A stretch of DNA of 43,264 bases from Methylibium sp. (GTDB lineage: Bacteria; Pseudomonadota; Gammaproteobacteria; Burkholderiales; Burkholderiaceae_C): assembly GCA_013824165.1 (NCBI GenBank), contig PNNH01000113.1, positions 1 to 43,264 on the forward strand, in the 5' to 3' direction. Below, in pieces: positions 10,501-18,505 of the stretch; within the stretch, counting starts at the first letter, position 1, and each line of letters begins with the position of its first letter. Below the pieces are notes generated by a model, which ran no database searches, was not told the DNA's origin, and saw only the letters and a list, made by a program, of their open reading frames with translations. The translations under genes and the position numbers were made by a program.

Positions 10501-10713
10501 GTGCCGAGCTTCTACGACAGCATCGAGATTGCACGTGACCGCATGGTGGCCAAGTTCAAGCTCCGGGCCGAGCGCTGGAACACCGGCCTGGCCTTCCTGA
10601 TGACCTTCATCGAAGCACTGCTGGCCCTGACGCTGATTCGCCTGGTCTGGCGCCTGCTGAGCCGGCCCAAGCGCCTGCTGAACTTGCTGACCTTCGGCTA
10701 CGCCTTTAGATAA
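7507..10713 (+). CDS. RND family efflux pump, inner-membrane permease (HAE1-like)
   Basis: Proton-driven multidrug-type exporter of 1068 residues with the duplicated RND architecture: a TM1 start (VKKPVATIVLIIALMCLGLLAL), the NQIPDVEQP motif, a first periplasmic domain, TM2-6 with the proton-relay [14 protein letters not shown] in TM4, and a second half ending TM7-12. After the normal last helix the protein continues about 55 residues, with a further hydrophobic stretch (LAFLMTFIEALLALTLIRLVW), so a thirteenth membrane helix and a basic tail are likely. The 3' end overlaps the convergent FAD dehydrogenase by 8 nt. The substrate is not predictable, and no TolC-like gene or local regulator is present. 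Confidence 0.94.
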   Translation: MFLSDFSVKKPVATIVLIIALMCLGLLALSKLRVNQIPDVEQPLLVVNIAYPGASPETTEREIVNRIEKSLQTIAGVTEVRATASEGNAQLLLIFNFDKNMVEAADEVRNAIGAVRHKLPLEMREPVLQRIDPAAQPIMQLALSSTQQSHADISRLAEDDLADRFRAIPGVATVNVNGALRRELSVLLHAQKLREYNVSVTEVVNALRAQNTTAPVGKVRGALEDQSIRLLGRLESPAEFEQIVVRRSGSELIRLGQVASVQDGFAERTSASIRNGRPNVGLSVTRARDASTVTVAEQVRKTVEEIGKTLPKGTQLEITQDGGKDAENSLYNVIHALVFGAGLTVFVVYVFLNSWRSTLITALSLPTSVVAAFIAVWLCGFTLNFMSLLGLSLAIGVLIDDAIVVRENIVRHMEMGADRRTAALKGTAEIGLAVTATTFAIVAVFVPVAFMPGVSGEWFRPFGLTVVASVLVSLFISFTLDPMLSAYWGDPPGHHEAPKKGISALLKRFNDWFDHQADRYGQVIAWALHHRRWMAVLAVLSFVLAIVLQAKFGGSSFLPASDAGTLAVEVRTPASSSLEYAKLKVEAAAALARQMPETKATNTNVNPSGGRIYVDIGKSTERERSAAELAKDLRGRVSRLVGAEYVVLDDLNNGAQKPVQIRFSGADSRKLLEITNQFMDKLRQVPGAVDVGLSEQDPQMELQIELNRGLANAMGISVADAASALRVAFAGVEIGDWVDPTGETRDVAVRLHPQDRVDASNIERLPITVAGSGMMVPLEQIAEIKMGKGPSRIQHADGKRMIAVSANVQGRSPGEVTQDALKLAKAIKFPPGYGLELAGASRDQQEVFREMGIALFSGIALMYLILVMQFGSFTAPLGVMLSLPLSLIGVVVALLLTGGTLNLMSFIGIIMLAGLVAKNAILLLDAARAEEAQGVNREEALMHAGRKRFRPILMTTFALVAGMLPVAIGVGEGGEFYRPMAVAIIGGTITSTFLTLLMVPSFYDSIEIARDRMVAKFKLRAERWNTGLAFLMTFIEALLALTLIRLVWRLLSRPKRLLNLLTFGYAFR

Positions 10714-12115
10714 GCCGGCCCGGATTGAGCAGGCCCTGGGGATCCAGTGCCTGCTTGATCGAGCGCATCAGCGCCAGCGCGACCGGGTCCTTGCGCTCGG
10801 CCAGTTCCTCTCGCTTGAGCTGGCCGATGCCATGCTCGGCCGAGATCGAGCCGCCATGAGCTTGCACCGCGTCGAACACGATGCGATTGACCGCCGGCTC
10901 ATGCTCACGCAAGAAGGCGGCGGCATCGAAACCTTCAGGGGCCTGCACGTTGTAGTGCAGATTGCCATCGCCCAGGTGGCCGAAGTCGACCATGCGGATG
11001 CCCGGGATGGCAGCCTGCAGCGCGGCATCGGTGCGCGCCACGAATTGCGGAATCAGCGAGATCGGCAGCGCGATGTCGTGCTTGATGTTGAGGCCTTCTT
11101 CGGCCTGCGCCAGCGGAATGGATTCGCGCAGATGCCACATCGCGTGGGACTGCTCCAGGGTCTCGGCGATGGCCGCGTCGTCGATCAGTCCGCGCTCCAG
11201 CGCACTCTCCAGCAGGCCTTCGAAGACGCCGCGGGCATGCGCCTCGCTCTCCGTGTCCGACACTTCCAGCAGCACGGTCCAGGGGCAGGGTGGCAGCGGC
11301 TGGCGCAGCTGGGCGAAATGGCGCCGCACCAGATCTAGCGAGAAGCGGTTCATCAGCTCGAAGCCGGTGAGGCCGGAACCGGCGCGTGCCTGCGCCAGGC
11401 CAAGCAGGGCCACCGCAGCCTCCAGCGTGTCGCAGGCCGCCAGGGCGGTCATGCGGGCTGCCGGCTGCGGGTAGAGCTTGAGCGTGGCGGCTGTGATCAC
11501 GCCCAGCGTGCCCTCGCTGCCGATGAAGAGATGGCGCAGGTCATAGCCGGTGTTGTCCTTGCGCAGGCCGGACAAGCCCTGCAGCACCTCGCCCTGTGCG
11601 GTCACGACTTCCAGCCCCAGGCACAGATCGCGCGCATTGCCGTAGCGCAGCACCGCAGTGCCGCCGGCATTGGTGGCCAGATTGCCGCCGATGGTGCAGC
11701 TGCCCTCGGCCGCCAGACTGAGCGGAAACAGCAGCCCCTGCGCCGCAGCGGCTTGCTGCACCGCCTGCAGCACGCAGCCGGCTTCCACCGTCATCGTCAG
11801 ATTGGCGGCGTCGATGGCGCGAACCTTGTTCAGGCGCTGCAGGCTCAGCAGGATCTGGCGCCCGCTGGCATCCGGCACGCCACCGCCCACCAGGCCGGTA
11901 TTGCCGCCTTGCGGCACGAGCGCCACACCATGGGCGGCACACTGCCGCATCACGCTGGCGACTTCAGCCGTGCTGCCGGGGCGCACCACGGCCAGCGCGC
12001 GGCCCGGATAGCGCCTGCGCCAATCCATTTCATAAGCCGACAGGTCACCCTCGCTGAGCACCTGCGCCGCGCCCAGTTCAGCGCGCAGTGCCTGCAGCAG
12101 GGCCGCCGTGCTCAC
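10706..12115 (-). CDS. FAD-binding oxidoreductase, D-2-hydroxyacid dehydrogenase (GlcD/D2HGDH-like)
   Basis: Flavoenzyme of 469 residues expected to oxidise a D-2-hydroxyacid (for example D-lactate, glycolate or D-2-hydroxyglutarate) and pass electrons to the quinone pool or an electron-transfer flavoprotein. The N-terminal FAD_binding_4 domain is seen as VVRPGSTAEVASVMRQC and PQGGNTGLVGGGVPD. The C-terminal FAD-oxidase domain has GHLGDGNLHYNV and ends with SAEHGIGQLKREEL and DPQGLLNPGRLI. The start is a GTG at 12115-12113 that overlaps the DUF2069 stop as GTGA, indicating translational coupling. Long upstream frame extensions do not match the family. The stop overlaps the convergent RND gene. 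Confidence 0.92.
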   Translation of the reverse strand: MSTAALLQALRAELGAAQVLSEGDLSAYEMDWRRRYPGRALAVVRPGSTAEVASVMRQCAAHGVALVPQGGNTGLVGGGVPDASGRQILLSLQRLNKVRAIDAANLTMTVEAGCVLQAVQQAAAAQGLLFPLSLAAEGSCTIGGNLATNAGGTAVLRYGNARDLCLGLEVVTAQGEVLQGLSGLRKDNTGYDLRHLFIGSEGTLGVITAATLKLYPQPAARMTALAACDTLEAAVALLGLAQARAGSGLTGFELMNRFSLDLVRRHFAQLRQPLPPCPWTVLLEVSDTESEAHARGVFEGLLESALERGLIDDAAIAETLEQSHAMWHLRESIPLAQAEEGLNIKHDIALPISLIPQFVARTDAALQAAIPGIRMVDFGHLGDGNLHYNVQAPEGFDAAAFLREHEPAVNRIVFDAVQAHGGSISAEHGIGQLKREELAERKDPVALALMRSIKQALDPQGLLNPGRLI

Positions 12116-12528
12116 GCGGCGTCCGCCTTGGCCTGGGCCTGCTTGGCCGCGCTCAGGCGTTGGCGCACATGCAGCGCACAGGCGCTGAAGACCACGACGC
12201 CCAACAGCACTTCGATGGCCGCGAGGCCGGCTGACAGGCCGCGGTCGCTGGTGGCCCGCACCAGGCCTTCGGTGATGTACAGCCAGATCAGCAGGCTGAG
12301 CCAGCGAAAGGTGTACATGCGGTAGCGCCACAAGCCCAGCAAGGGCAGCATCAGCGGCACGGCCTTGATGGCCAAGGTGCCGCGCCCGGTGGGCGCAAGC
12401 CACAATTCCCAGGCCAGACACAGCACGATCAAGGCCAGCAGCGAGCCCAGGGCAAGGTTGCGAGAGAAGGCTTCGCGCGCGCTGGGCTGCGTGCGCAAGG
12501 CGCCGGATTCTGCGGAGGAGGTCGACAT
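12112..12528 (-). CDS. DUF2069 family membrane protein
   Basis: Small inner-membrane protein of 138 residues from ATG 12528. Four hydrophobic segments can be seen: NLALGSLLALIVLCLAWELW, the LAIKAVPLMLPLLGLWRY region, a FRWLSLLIWLYITEGLV segment, and a C-terminal AAIEVLLGVVVFSACAL helix. The RMYTFRWLSLLIWLYITEG core is characteristic of DUF2069, whose function is unknown. An in-frame ATG at 12549 would add seven residues. It is the first gene of a two-gene minus-strand unit, coupled to the FAD dehydrogenase by a 4-nt overlap. Its start faces that of yihY. Confidence 0.85.
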   Translation of the reverse strand: MSTSSAESGALRTQPSAREAFSRNLALGSLLALIVLCLAWELWLAPTGRGTLAIKAVPLMLPLLGLWRYRMYTFRWLSLLIWLYITEGLVRATSDRGLSAGLAAIEVLLGVVVFSACALHVRQRLSAAKQAQAKADAA

Positions 12529-13774
12529 GGCTGGCATCATAGCCAGCATGTCATCACGCTCTCTGCTTCAACGTTGGTCCGCGCTCGACCTGGTCGGCGC
12601 CTTCATCAGCTGGCCCTGGGTCGCCAGTTTCCAGATGCTGCGCCTGCGTTTTCGCGAGGAGCGGCTCGGCCAGACCGCCGGCAGCCTGACCTTCACGACG
12701 CTGATCTCGCTGGTGCCGCTGATCACGGTGATGCTGGCCCTGTTCACCGCATTTCCCATCTTCTCGTCCTTCCAGCAGGCTCTGGAAAAGTACTTCCTGC
12801 AAAGCCTGATCCCCGCCAACATCGCCCGGCCCGTTCTGGCAGCTCTGACCCAGTTTGCCGCCAAGGCCAACCGCTTGGGGCTGGTCGGACTGGTGGTGCT
12901 GGGCGTCACTGCGCTGATGGTGATGCTGACCATCGACCGCACGCTGAACCGCATCTGGCGCGTCCAGCGGCCGCGTCCGTTCGCGCAACGCGTGCTGGTG
13001 TATTGGGCGGCACTGACCTTGGGGCCCTTGCTGCTGGGTGCCAGCCTGACGCTGACCAGCTACGCCATCACGGCCGGCCAGGGCTGGGTCACCGGCTTGC
13101 CCGGCGGGCTCAGCAGCCTGTTGAGCGTGCTGGAACTGCTGGTGCTGACGCTCGCGGTAGGTGGCTTGTTCCACTATGTGCCCAACACCCATGTGCGCTG
13201 GCGTCACGCCTTGCTGGGCGGGCTGTTCGTGGCCTTGGGCTTCAATCTGGCCAAGACCTTGCTGGCGCTGTACGTCAAGCAGGTGCCTACCTATTCGACG
13301 CTGTACGGCGCCTTCGCTACCTTGCCGATCTTCCTGATCTGGCTCTATCTCGGCTGGGTGATCGTGCTGGTCGGCGCCTTGCTCGCGGCCAATGCGCCGG
13401 CTTTGGCGTCCCGGCTGCTGTACCGCAGCGAGGTGCCAGGCTTCGAGCTGGACCTGGCGCTTGAGTGTCTGCGCGAACTCTGGCGCAGCCAGGCCCGTGG
13501 CGAAGGCGGCGTTTCCGCATTGGCGCTGGCCAAGCGCTTGTGCATCGATCCCTTGCAGCTGGAGCCTGTGCTCGACTCGCTGTTGGCCCTGGATCTGCTC
13601 GGTCGCCTGGAGGAGGAGGGCGCCCAGCGCCTGGTCTTGCTGCATGCGCCGGAGAACACGCCGGCAGCGCCGCTGCTCAACGCTCTGCTGGCTCAGCGCA
13701 GCAGCAGCAGCCTGCAGAGCCTGTGGCTGCGCAGCGACTGGGAGCGCCTGTCATTGGCTGATCTGCTGCGCTGA
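12527..13774 (+). CDS. YihY/BrkB family inner-membrane protein (formerly annotated ribonuclease BN)
   Basis: Integral membrane protein of 415 residues with six helices. Family marks are the N-terminal FREERLGQTAGSLTFTTLISLVPLITV segment, TIDRTLNRIWRV, and the NTHVRWRHALLGG and YGAFATLPIFLIWLYLGW segments. About 110 C-terminal residues form a soluble extension resembling a small winged-helix (LALAKRLCIDPLQLEPVLDSLL then a GRLEEEGAQRLVLL hairpin). The old name ribonuclease BN is a misannotation for this family; transport or envelope roles are suspected. The start at 12527 has GGAGGAGG at 12514-12521. ATG 12548, where homologues usually align, is the alternative (408 residues). The 5' end abuts that of divergent DUF2069. 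Confidence 0.88.
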   Translation: MAGIIASMSSRSLLQRWSALDLVGAFISWPWVASFQMLRLRFREERLGQTAGSLTFTTLISLVPLITVMLALFTAFPIFSSFQQALEKYFLQSLIPANIARPVLAALTQFAAKANRLGLVGLVVLGVTALMVMLTIDRTLNRIWRVQRPRPFAQRVLVYWAALTLGPLLLGASLTLTSYAITAGQGWVTGLPGGLSSLLSVLELLVLTLAVGGLFHYVPNTHVRWRHALLGGLFVALGFNLAKTLLALYVKQVPTYSTLYGAFATLPIFLIWLYLGWVIVLVGALLAANAPALASRLLYRSEVPGFELDLALECLRELWRSQARGEGGVSALALAKRLCIDPLQLEPVLDSLLALDLLGRLEEEGAQRLVLLHAPENTPAAPLLNALLAQRSSSSLQSLWLRSDWERLSLADLLR

Positions 13775-13792
13775 CGCGCGTGCGGCGGCCGT

Positions 13793-14371
13793 TCAGGGGT
13801 GGATCACCACCAGCAGCGCGCTCGCCAGCTGCTTGCTGCGGTTGCGGATGGCGTGCGCGCCGTCCACTGCATAACGTGCTGTCTCGCCGGCCTTGACGCT
13901 CTGCTCTGTGCCACCCGCTGACACCTCCAGACTGCCGGAGAGCACGCTGAGGTGCTCGCGCGAGCCGGGCTCATGCGGGGCCGACTCGAGTGCGCCGCCC
14001 GGTTTGATGCTCAGCTCGTACCACTCGAACTGGCCCGCCAGGTCGATTGGGCCCAGGATGCGCAGATGGCACAGCCCGTCCGGACTGTTGAGGCCGGGCG
14101 TGGCATGCGCGGCCACGGTCTCAATGGCCGGCGCGTTCGAGCGCGCACCGCTGAGCAGTTCCGACAGTTCTACCCGCAGCGCGTTCGCCAGTCGCCAGAC
14201 CACGGCCACCGTGGGATTGGCCTGGTTGCGCTCGATCTGCGACAACATCGACTTGGAGACGCCGGCACGCCGCGACAACTCGTCCAAGGACAAGCCCTGA
14301 GCCTGACGCAACGCCTGCAGCGTGGCGCCCACGCGCGGCGGTTCTGCGGGATCGGCGGGGAGTGTGGACAT
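13793..14371 (-). CDS. XRE-family transcriptional regulator with cupin sensor domain
   Basis: DNA-binding regulator of 192 residues. A helix-turn-helix of the XRE/Cro type occupies about residues 13-70 (LDELSRRAGVSKSMLSQIERNQ is the recognition region). A cupin_2 fold covers about 115-180 (FEWYELSIKPGGALESAPHE, then the LSVLSGSLEVSAGG turn), suggesting it senses a small metabolite. The ATG at 14371 has AAGG eight bases upstream; the longer frame from 14407 runs into the promoter. It is divergent from kbl-tdh, with a perfect palindrome in the shared region. Control of threonine catabolism and of itself is therefore inferred. Threonine, glycine or an aldehyde are guesses for the ligand. Confidence 0.88.
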   Translation of the reverse strand: MSTLPADPAEPPRVGATLQALRQAQGLSLDELSRRAGVSKSMLSQIERNQANPTVAVVWRLANALRVELSELLSGARSNAPAIETVAAHATPGLNSPDGLCHLRILGPIDLAGQFEWYELSIKPGGALESAPHEPGSREHLSVLSGSLEVSAGGTEQSVKAGETARYAVDGAHAIRNRSKQLASALLVVIHP

Positions 14372-14374
14372 GGC

Positions 14375-14403
14375 TTGACCTTGAAAAGCAAATCTCAGAT
14401 ACT
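14375..14403 (+). promoter_or_regulatory. Candidate sigma-70 promoter of kbl-tdh
   Basis: TTGACC (14375-14380) matches five of six bases of the -35 consensus. After a 17-nt spacer, GATACT (14398-14403) matches four of six of the -10. The predicted transcription start is near 14410, directly at the left edge of the 18-bp palindrome. This arrangement suits repression by the neighbouring XRE/cupin protein. Confidence 0.55.
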
Positions 14404-14410
14404 GCACACG

Positions 14411-14446
14411 AGTTCGATATATCGAACTACGTTCTATTTAGTGAAT
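14411..14446. promoter_or_regulatory. Candidate tandem operator for the XRE/cupin regulator
   Basis: A perfect 18-bp palindrome, AGTTCGATATATCGAACT, lies at 14411-14428. A degenerate copy (GTTC-N8-GAAT) at 14431-14446 matches 11 of the central 16 positions, with its centre 19 bp further on, about two helical turns. The region is additionally bracketed by TGCACA (14403-14408) and TGTGCA (14447-14452). It covers the predicted kbl start point and lies 40-75 bp upstream of the regulator start codon, so control in both directions is possible. Confidence 0.65.
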
Positions 14447-14467
14447 TGTGCACCAGGAGATCCCAGC

Positions 14468-15672
<1,205 letters not shown>

Positions 15673-15673
<1 letters not shown>

Positions 15674-16644
15674 TGAGCATGACGACGACGAAGACAAAGA
15701 GCAGCCCGCGCATCCTGATCATCGGCGCCAACGGCCAGATCGGCAGCGAACTGGCGCTGGAGCTGGCGCAGCGCCACGGCAACGATGCCGTGATCACCAG
15801 TGACGTTGCACCGCAGGGCCGCGTGCCGCAGCTGGCGCACGAGATGCTTGACGTGACCGACGCCGCCGCGCTGACCGCGGTCGTCAAGCGCCACCGCATC
15901 ACGCAGATCTATCACCTGGCGGCGGCGCTGTCGGCCAGTGGCGAGAAGCACCCGATGTGGGCCTGGGATCTGAATATGAAGGGCCTGCTCAATGTGCTGG
16001 AACTGGCGCGCACCGCCAAGCTGGAGCGCGTGTTCTGGCCCAGCTCCATCGCCGCCTTCGGCCCCGGCACGCCGGCGCTGGACACACCGCAGAGCACGGT
16101 GATGGACCCGACCACGGTCTACGGCATCTCCAAGCTGGCCGGCGAGCGCTGGTGCGCCTGGTATCACGCCAACCACGGCGTGGACGTGCGCAGCCTGCGT
16201 TATCCGGGCCTGATCAGCTGGAAGACGCCGCCGGGCGGCGGCACCACCGACTACGCGGTGGAGATCTTCCATGCTGCGCTGAAGGACGGCCGCTACAACT
16301 GCTTCCTTGAAGAGGGTCAGGCCTTGCCGATGATGTACATGAGCGATGCGTTGCGCGCCACGATCGAGCTGATGGAAGCGCCCGCCGAAGCAATCACGCA
16401 GCGCGGCTCCTACAACCTGGCCGGCATCAGCTTCACGCCCGCCGAGATCGCGGCTGAGATCTGCAAGCACATCCCCGGCTTTGAGATCAGCTACGCGCCG
16501 GACTTCCGCCAGGCCATCGCCGCCAGCTGGCCGCAGCGTATCGACGATCGCGTGGCGCAGCAGGACTGGGGCTGGAAGCTGCGCTACGAGCTGCCTGAAA
16601 TGGTGGCCGACATGCTGTTCAATCTGCGCCGCACACTCGCTTGA
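15673..16644 (+). CDS. L-threonine 3-dehydrogenase, NAD-dependent epimerase/dehydratase (SDR) type
   Basis: Oxidises L-threonine to 2-amino-3-oxobutyrate with NAD, feeding Kbl; 323 residues. It is not the zinc-dependent alcohol-dehydrogenase type of E. coli Tdh. It is an extended short-chain dehydrogenase related to GalE, as characterised in Cupriavidus and in animals. The Rossmann glycine motif is at ILIIGANGQIGSE, and the catalytic Tyr-x3-Lys is in VYGISKLAGERW. GGGTTDYAVEIFHAAL is also typical of this subgroup. The start overlaps the kbl stop by one base; ATG 15679 is a possible alternative. Together with kbl it forms the complete threonine-to-glycine route. Confidence 0.93.
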
Positions 16645-16659
16645 GCACCGGGGACGGGG

Positions 16660-16989
16660 TCAGAGCTTGACCCGGCCCAGCCAGATGTCGCGGTACATCA
16701 CCCAGTCGCCCATGAAGCTGTAGAGCGGGCGCTTGAACGAGGCCGGCTTGTTCTTCTCGAAACCGAAGTGGCCGAGCCAGGCGCAGCCATAGCCGGCCAG
16801 CAGGCCATAGAGCAGCCAGCTCCAGTCGCCGCTGCGCACCAGCATGGCCAGGCACAGCAAGGCTAGTGTCGAGCCCAGGAAGTGCAGGCGGCGGCACATG
16901 CGGTTGCTGTGCTCGCCCAGGTAGAAGGGGTAGAACTCGGCGAAGCTGCTGAAGCTCCTGACGCGGTCGAGGTCGGCGCTCTGGCTCAT
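16660..16989 (-). CDS. DUF962/Mpo1-like small membrane protein
   Basis: Protein of 109 residues beginning MSQSADLDRVRSFSSFAEFY. It contains the conserved histidines of the Mpo1/YGL010w family: FYLGEHSN, RLHFLGSTLALL and WLGHFGFEKNKPA. These are followed by the conserved PLYSFMGDWVMYRDIWLG end. Two or three hydrophobic helices are present. The yeast relative is an iron-dependent dioxygenase acting on 2-hydroxy fatty acids; whether the bacterial protein does this is unknown. The start at 16989 is chosen at the point where homology begins; the upstream 130 codons of open frame are antisense to the next gene. It is convergent with tdh, 15 nt away. Confidence 0.87.
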   Translation of the reverse strand: MSQSADLDRVRSFSSFAEFYPFYLGEHSNRMCRRLHFLGSTLALLCLAMLVRSGDWSWLLYGLLAGYGCAWLGHFGFEKNKPASFKRPLYSFMGDWVMYRDIWLGRVKL

Positions 16990-17119
16990 GTTCGGGTGGA
17001 TGCAGTGGTCGATGGCGCGATTGCACGCGCAAGCCGCGCCGACCACCATCGGGACAAGCCCGCTCTGGCACACTGCGCGGCATTCCGGCTTCTCGGACTG
17101 CGCCCCACTTGCGTCTGCC

Positions 17120-18490
17120 GTGCTGCACCTTCCTCCACACCCGGGCCTGAGCTGGCGTCCCCCACGGGCCGACCAGCGTCTGCGCCAGAGCCTGCTGCTG
17201 GCCTTGCTGCTGCACGTCTGGCTGGTGCTGATGCTGGGCAACACCCCCGGCGGGCAAGCGCGGCCGGGTGAGGGCGTCTGGGGCAGCCTTAGCGTGCGGC
17301 TGCGCTGGGATGAGCCACAGGCCCGCAGTGGGCCGCCGAGCCCGCCGGCGCCAGACCTTGGCCCGCAGGGCGAGGCCAAGTCACGGCGCTTCGGCGGCGC
17401 GGTGCGCGCCGAAGCCGATGCCGCGGCGCAACGGCCCGACCCGGGTGCCGCTCGGCTGGGACGTTGGCAGCCTCAAGACGTGCAACCGCTAGCCGAAGCA
17501 GCGCCGCTCAGCCCTGCCGAACCTGCTGCGGTGTCCAGCGGCTTGAGCAGCCCGGAGGGCTTGAGCCGGCTGCCCGACGCCATGCAGCCCTTGTCGAAGG
17601 CGGCAGGGGCTGATGATGCGAGCGCTGCGGCCGCACTGGCTCCCTTGTCGGCAGCTTTGCCGAGCGCGCCGACCTTACCGAAACGCCTGGAGCCGCCGCC
17701 GGCGGCGGTCGAGCGTGTTGTAAAACCGGCCTTGTCATCCATCGATGCGCCCGCAGCTGCGGCGGAGCTGGCGCCGGCGCCTCGCCTGCGCTTGCCCACG
17801 CCCAGCACGCCAGCGCTGGAGCGCGCCGGGCCTCTGCCGGCCTTGCCTGATCTGGTGGAGCCTGTGCCCGGGCTCAGCATGCCGACCGTGCGGCGTGCCA
17901 GCCTTCCGGAGCCCGAAGTCATCGCGCGCCGCGCGCCCACGGCGCCGCTGGCGCCGGCTGCGGCCCAGGCGGACTCACCGCCCGAGATGGCGGCCTTGCC
18001 CGTGGCACCCCGTCAGCCGACGGCGTTCGATCGGCCGATCGATAAGCTGTCTGCATCCGGAGTTGCCAGTGCCAGCGCCGCCGAGCTGCAGCCCCTGCCT
18101 AGCGCGCCTGCCATGCCGGCGCCGGCCGCAATGCCACAGCCGGCGTCGGTACTGCCGCTGCTGCCACCAGCGCCCAAGCTGCCTGTGGCCGCCGGTCCTG
18201 ACGCGGGCGCGCAGCTAGGCCACGATGTGGCCACGCCGCCCTCGGCGTCGGCCAGTGCGCCGCCAGCGAAACTGAACCTGTCGCTGCCGCGTGCGGGCGA
18301 GGTCTCAGTGCGCAGTTCACGCGGCGTGCTGCAGCTGCTGCCGCATCCGCCTGAGCGCAAGGGCAAGCTGGGCGAGAGCATCGAGGGCGCGGCGCGCGCT
18401 GACTGTCGCGAAGCGCATCGTGACAGTGGCCTGGTGGGTGCCGCCGCGATAGCTGCCGATGCGCTGCGCGGCAAAGGCTGCCGCTGGTAA
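17120..18490 (+). CDS. Pro/Ala-rich membrane-anchored protein of unknown function
   Basis: I do not recognise a family. From a GTG at 17120 it has 456 residues: a basic N-terminus, one transmembrane helix at about 23-40 (LLLALLLHVWLVLMLG), then about 350 residues of low-complexity Pro/Ala/Leu-rich sequence. A short ordered C-terminus follows (about the last 75 residues), containing LNLSLPRAGEVSVRSSRG, a DCREAHRDSG segment and a final GKGCRW. The layout resembles TonB-like periplasm-spanning proteins: cytoplasmic tail, anchor, extended linker and small terminal domain. The C-terminus shows no recognisable TonB domain. Two cysteines near the end could form a disulfide. The frame is also open from ATG 16988, which overlaps the DUF962 start, so the start is uncertain. 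Coding is supported by length and by the third-position GC bias. Confidence 0.65.
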   Translation: MLHLPPHPGLSWRPPRADQRLRQSLLLALLLHVWLVLMLGNTPGGQARPGEGVWGSLSVRLRWDEPQARSGPPSPPAPDLGPQGEAKSRRFGGAVRAEADAAAQRPDPGAARLGRWQPQDVQPLAEAAPLSPAEPAAVSSGLSSPEGLSRLPDAMQPLSKAAGADDASAAAALAPLSAALPSAPTLPKRLEPPPAAVERVVKPALSSIDAPAAAAELAPAPRLRLPTPSTPALERAGPLPALPDLVEPVPGLSMPTVRRASLPEPEVIARRAPTAPLAPAAAQADSPPEMAALPVAPRQPTAFDRPIDKLSASGVASASAAELQPLPSAPAMPAPAAMPQPASVLPLLPPAPKLPVAAGPDAGAQLGHDVATPPSASASAPPAKLNLSLPRAGEVSVRSSRGVLQLLPHPPERKGKLGESIEGAARADCREAHRDSGLVGAAAIAADALRGKGCRW

Positions 18491-18505
18491 TGCCTGGCGC
18501 TGACT

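Noticed and set aside
13952-14467. N-terminal extension of kbl
   Set aside because: It runs antisense through the regulator gene and promoter; Kbl homology begins at 14468 with a proper ribosome binding site.
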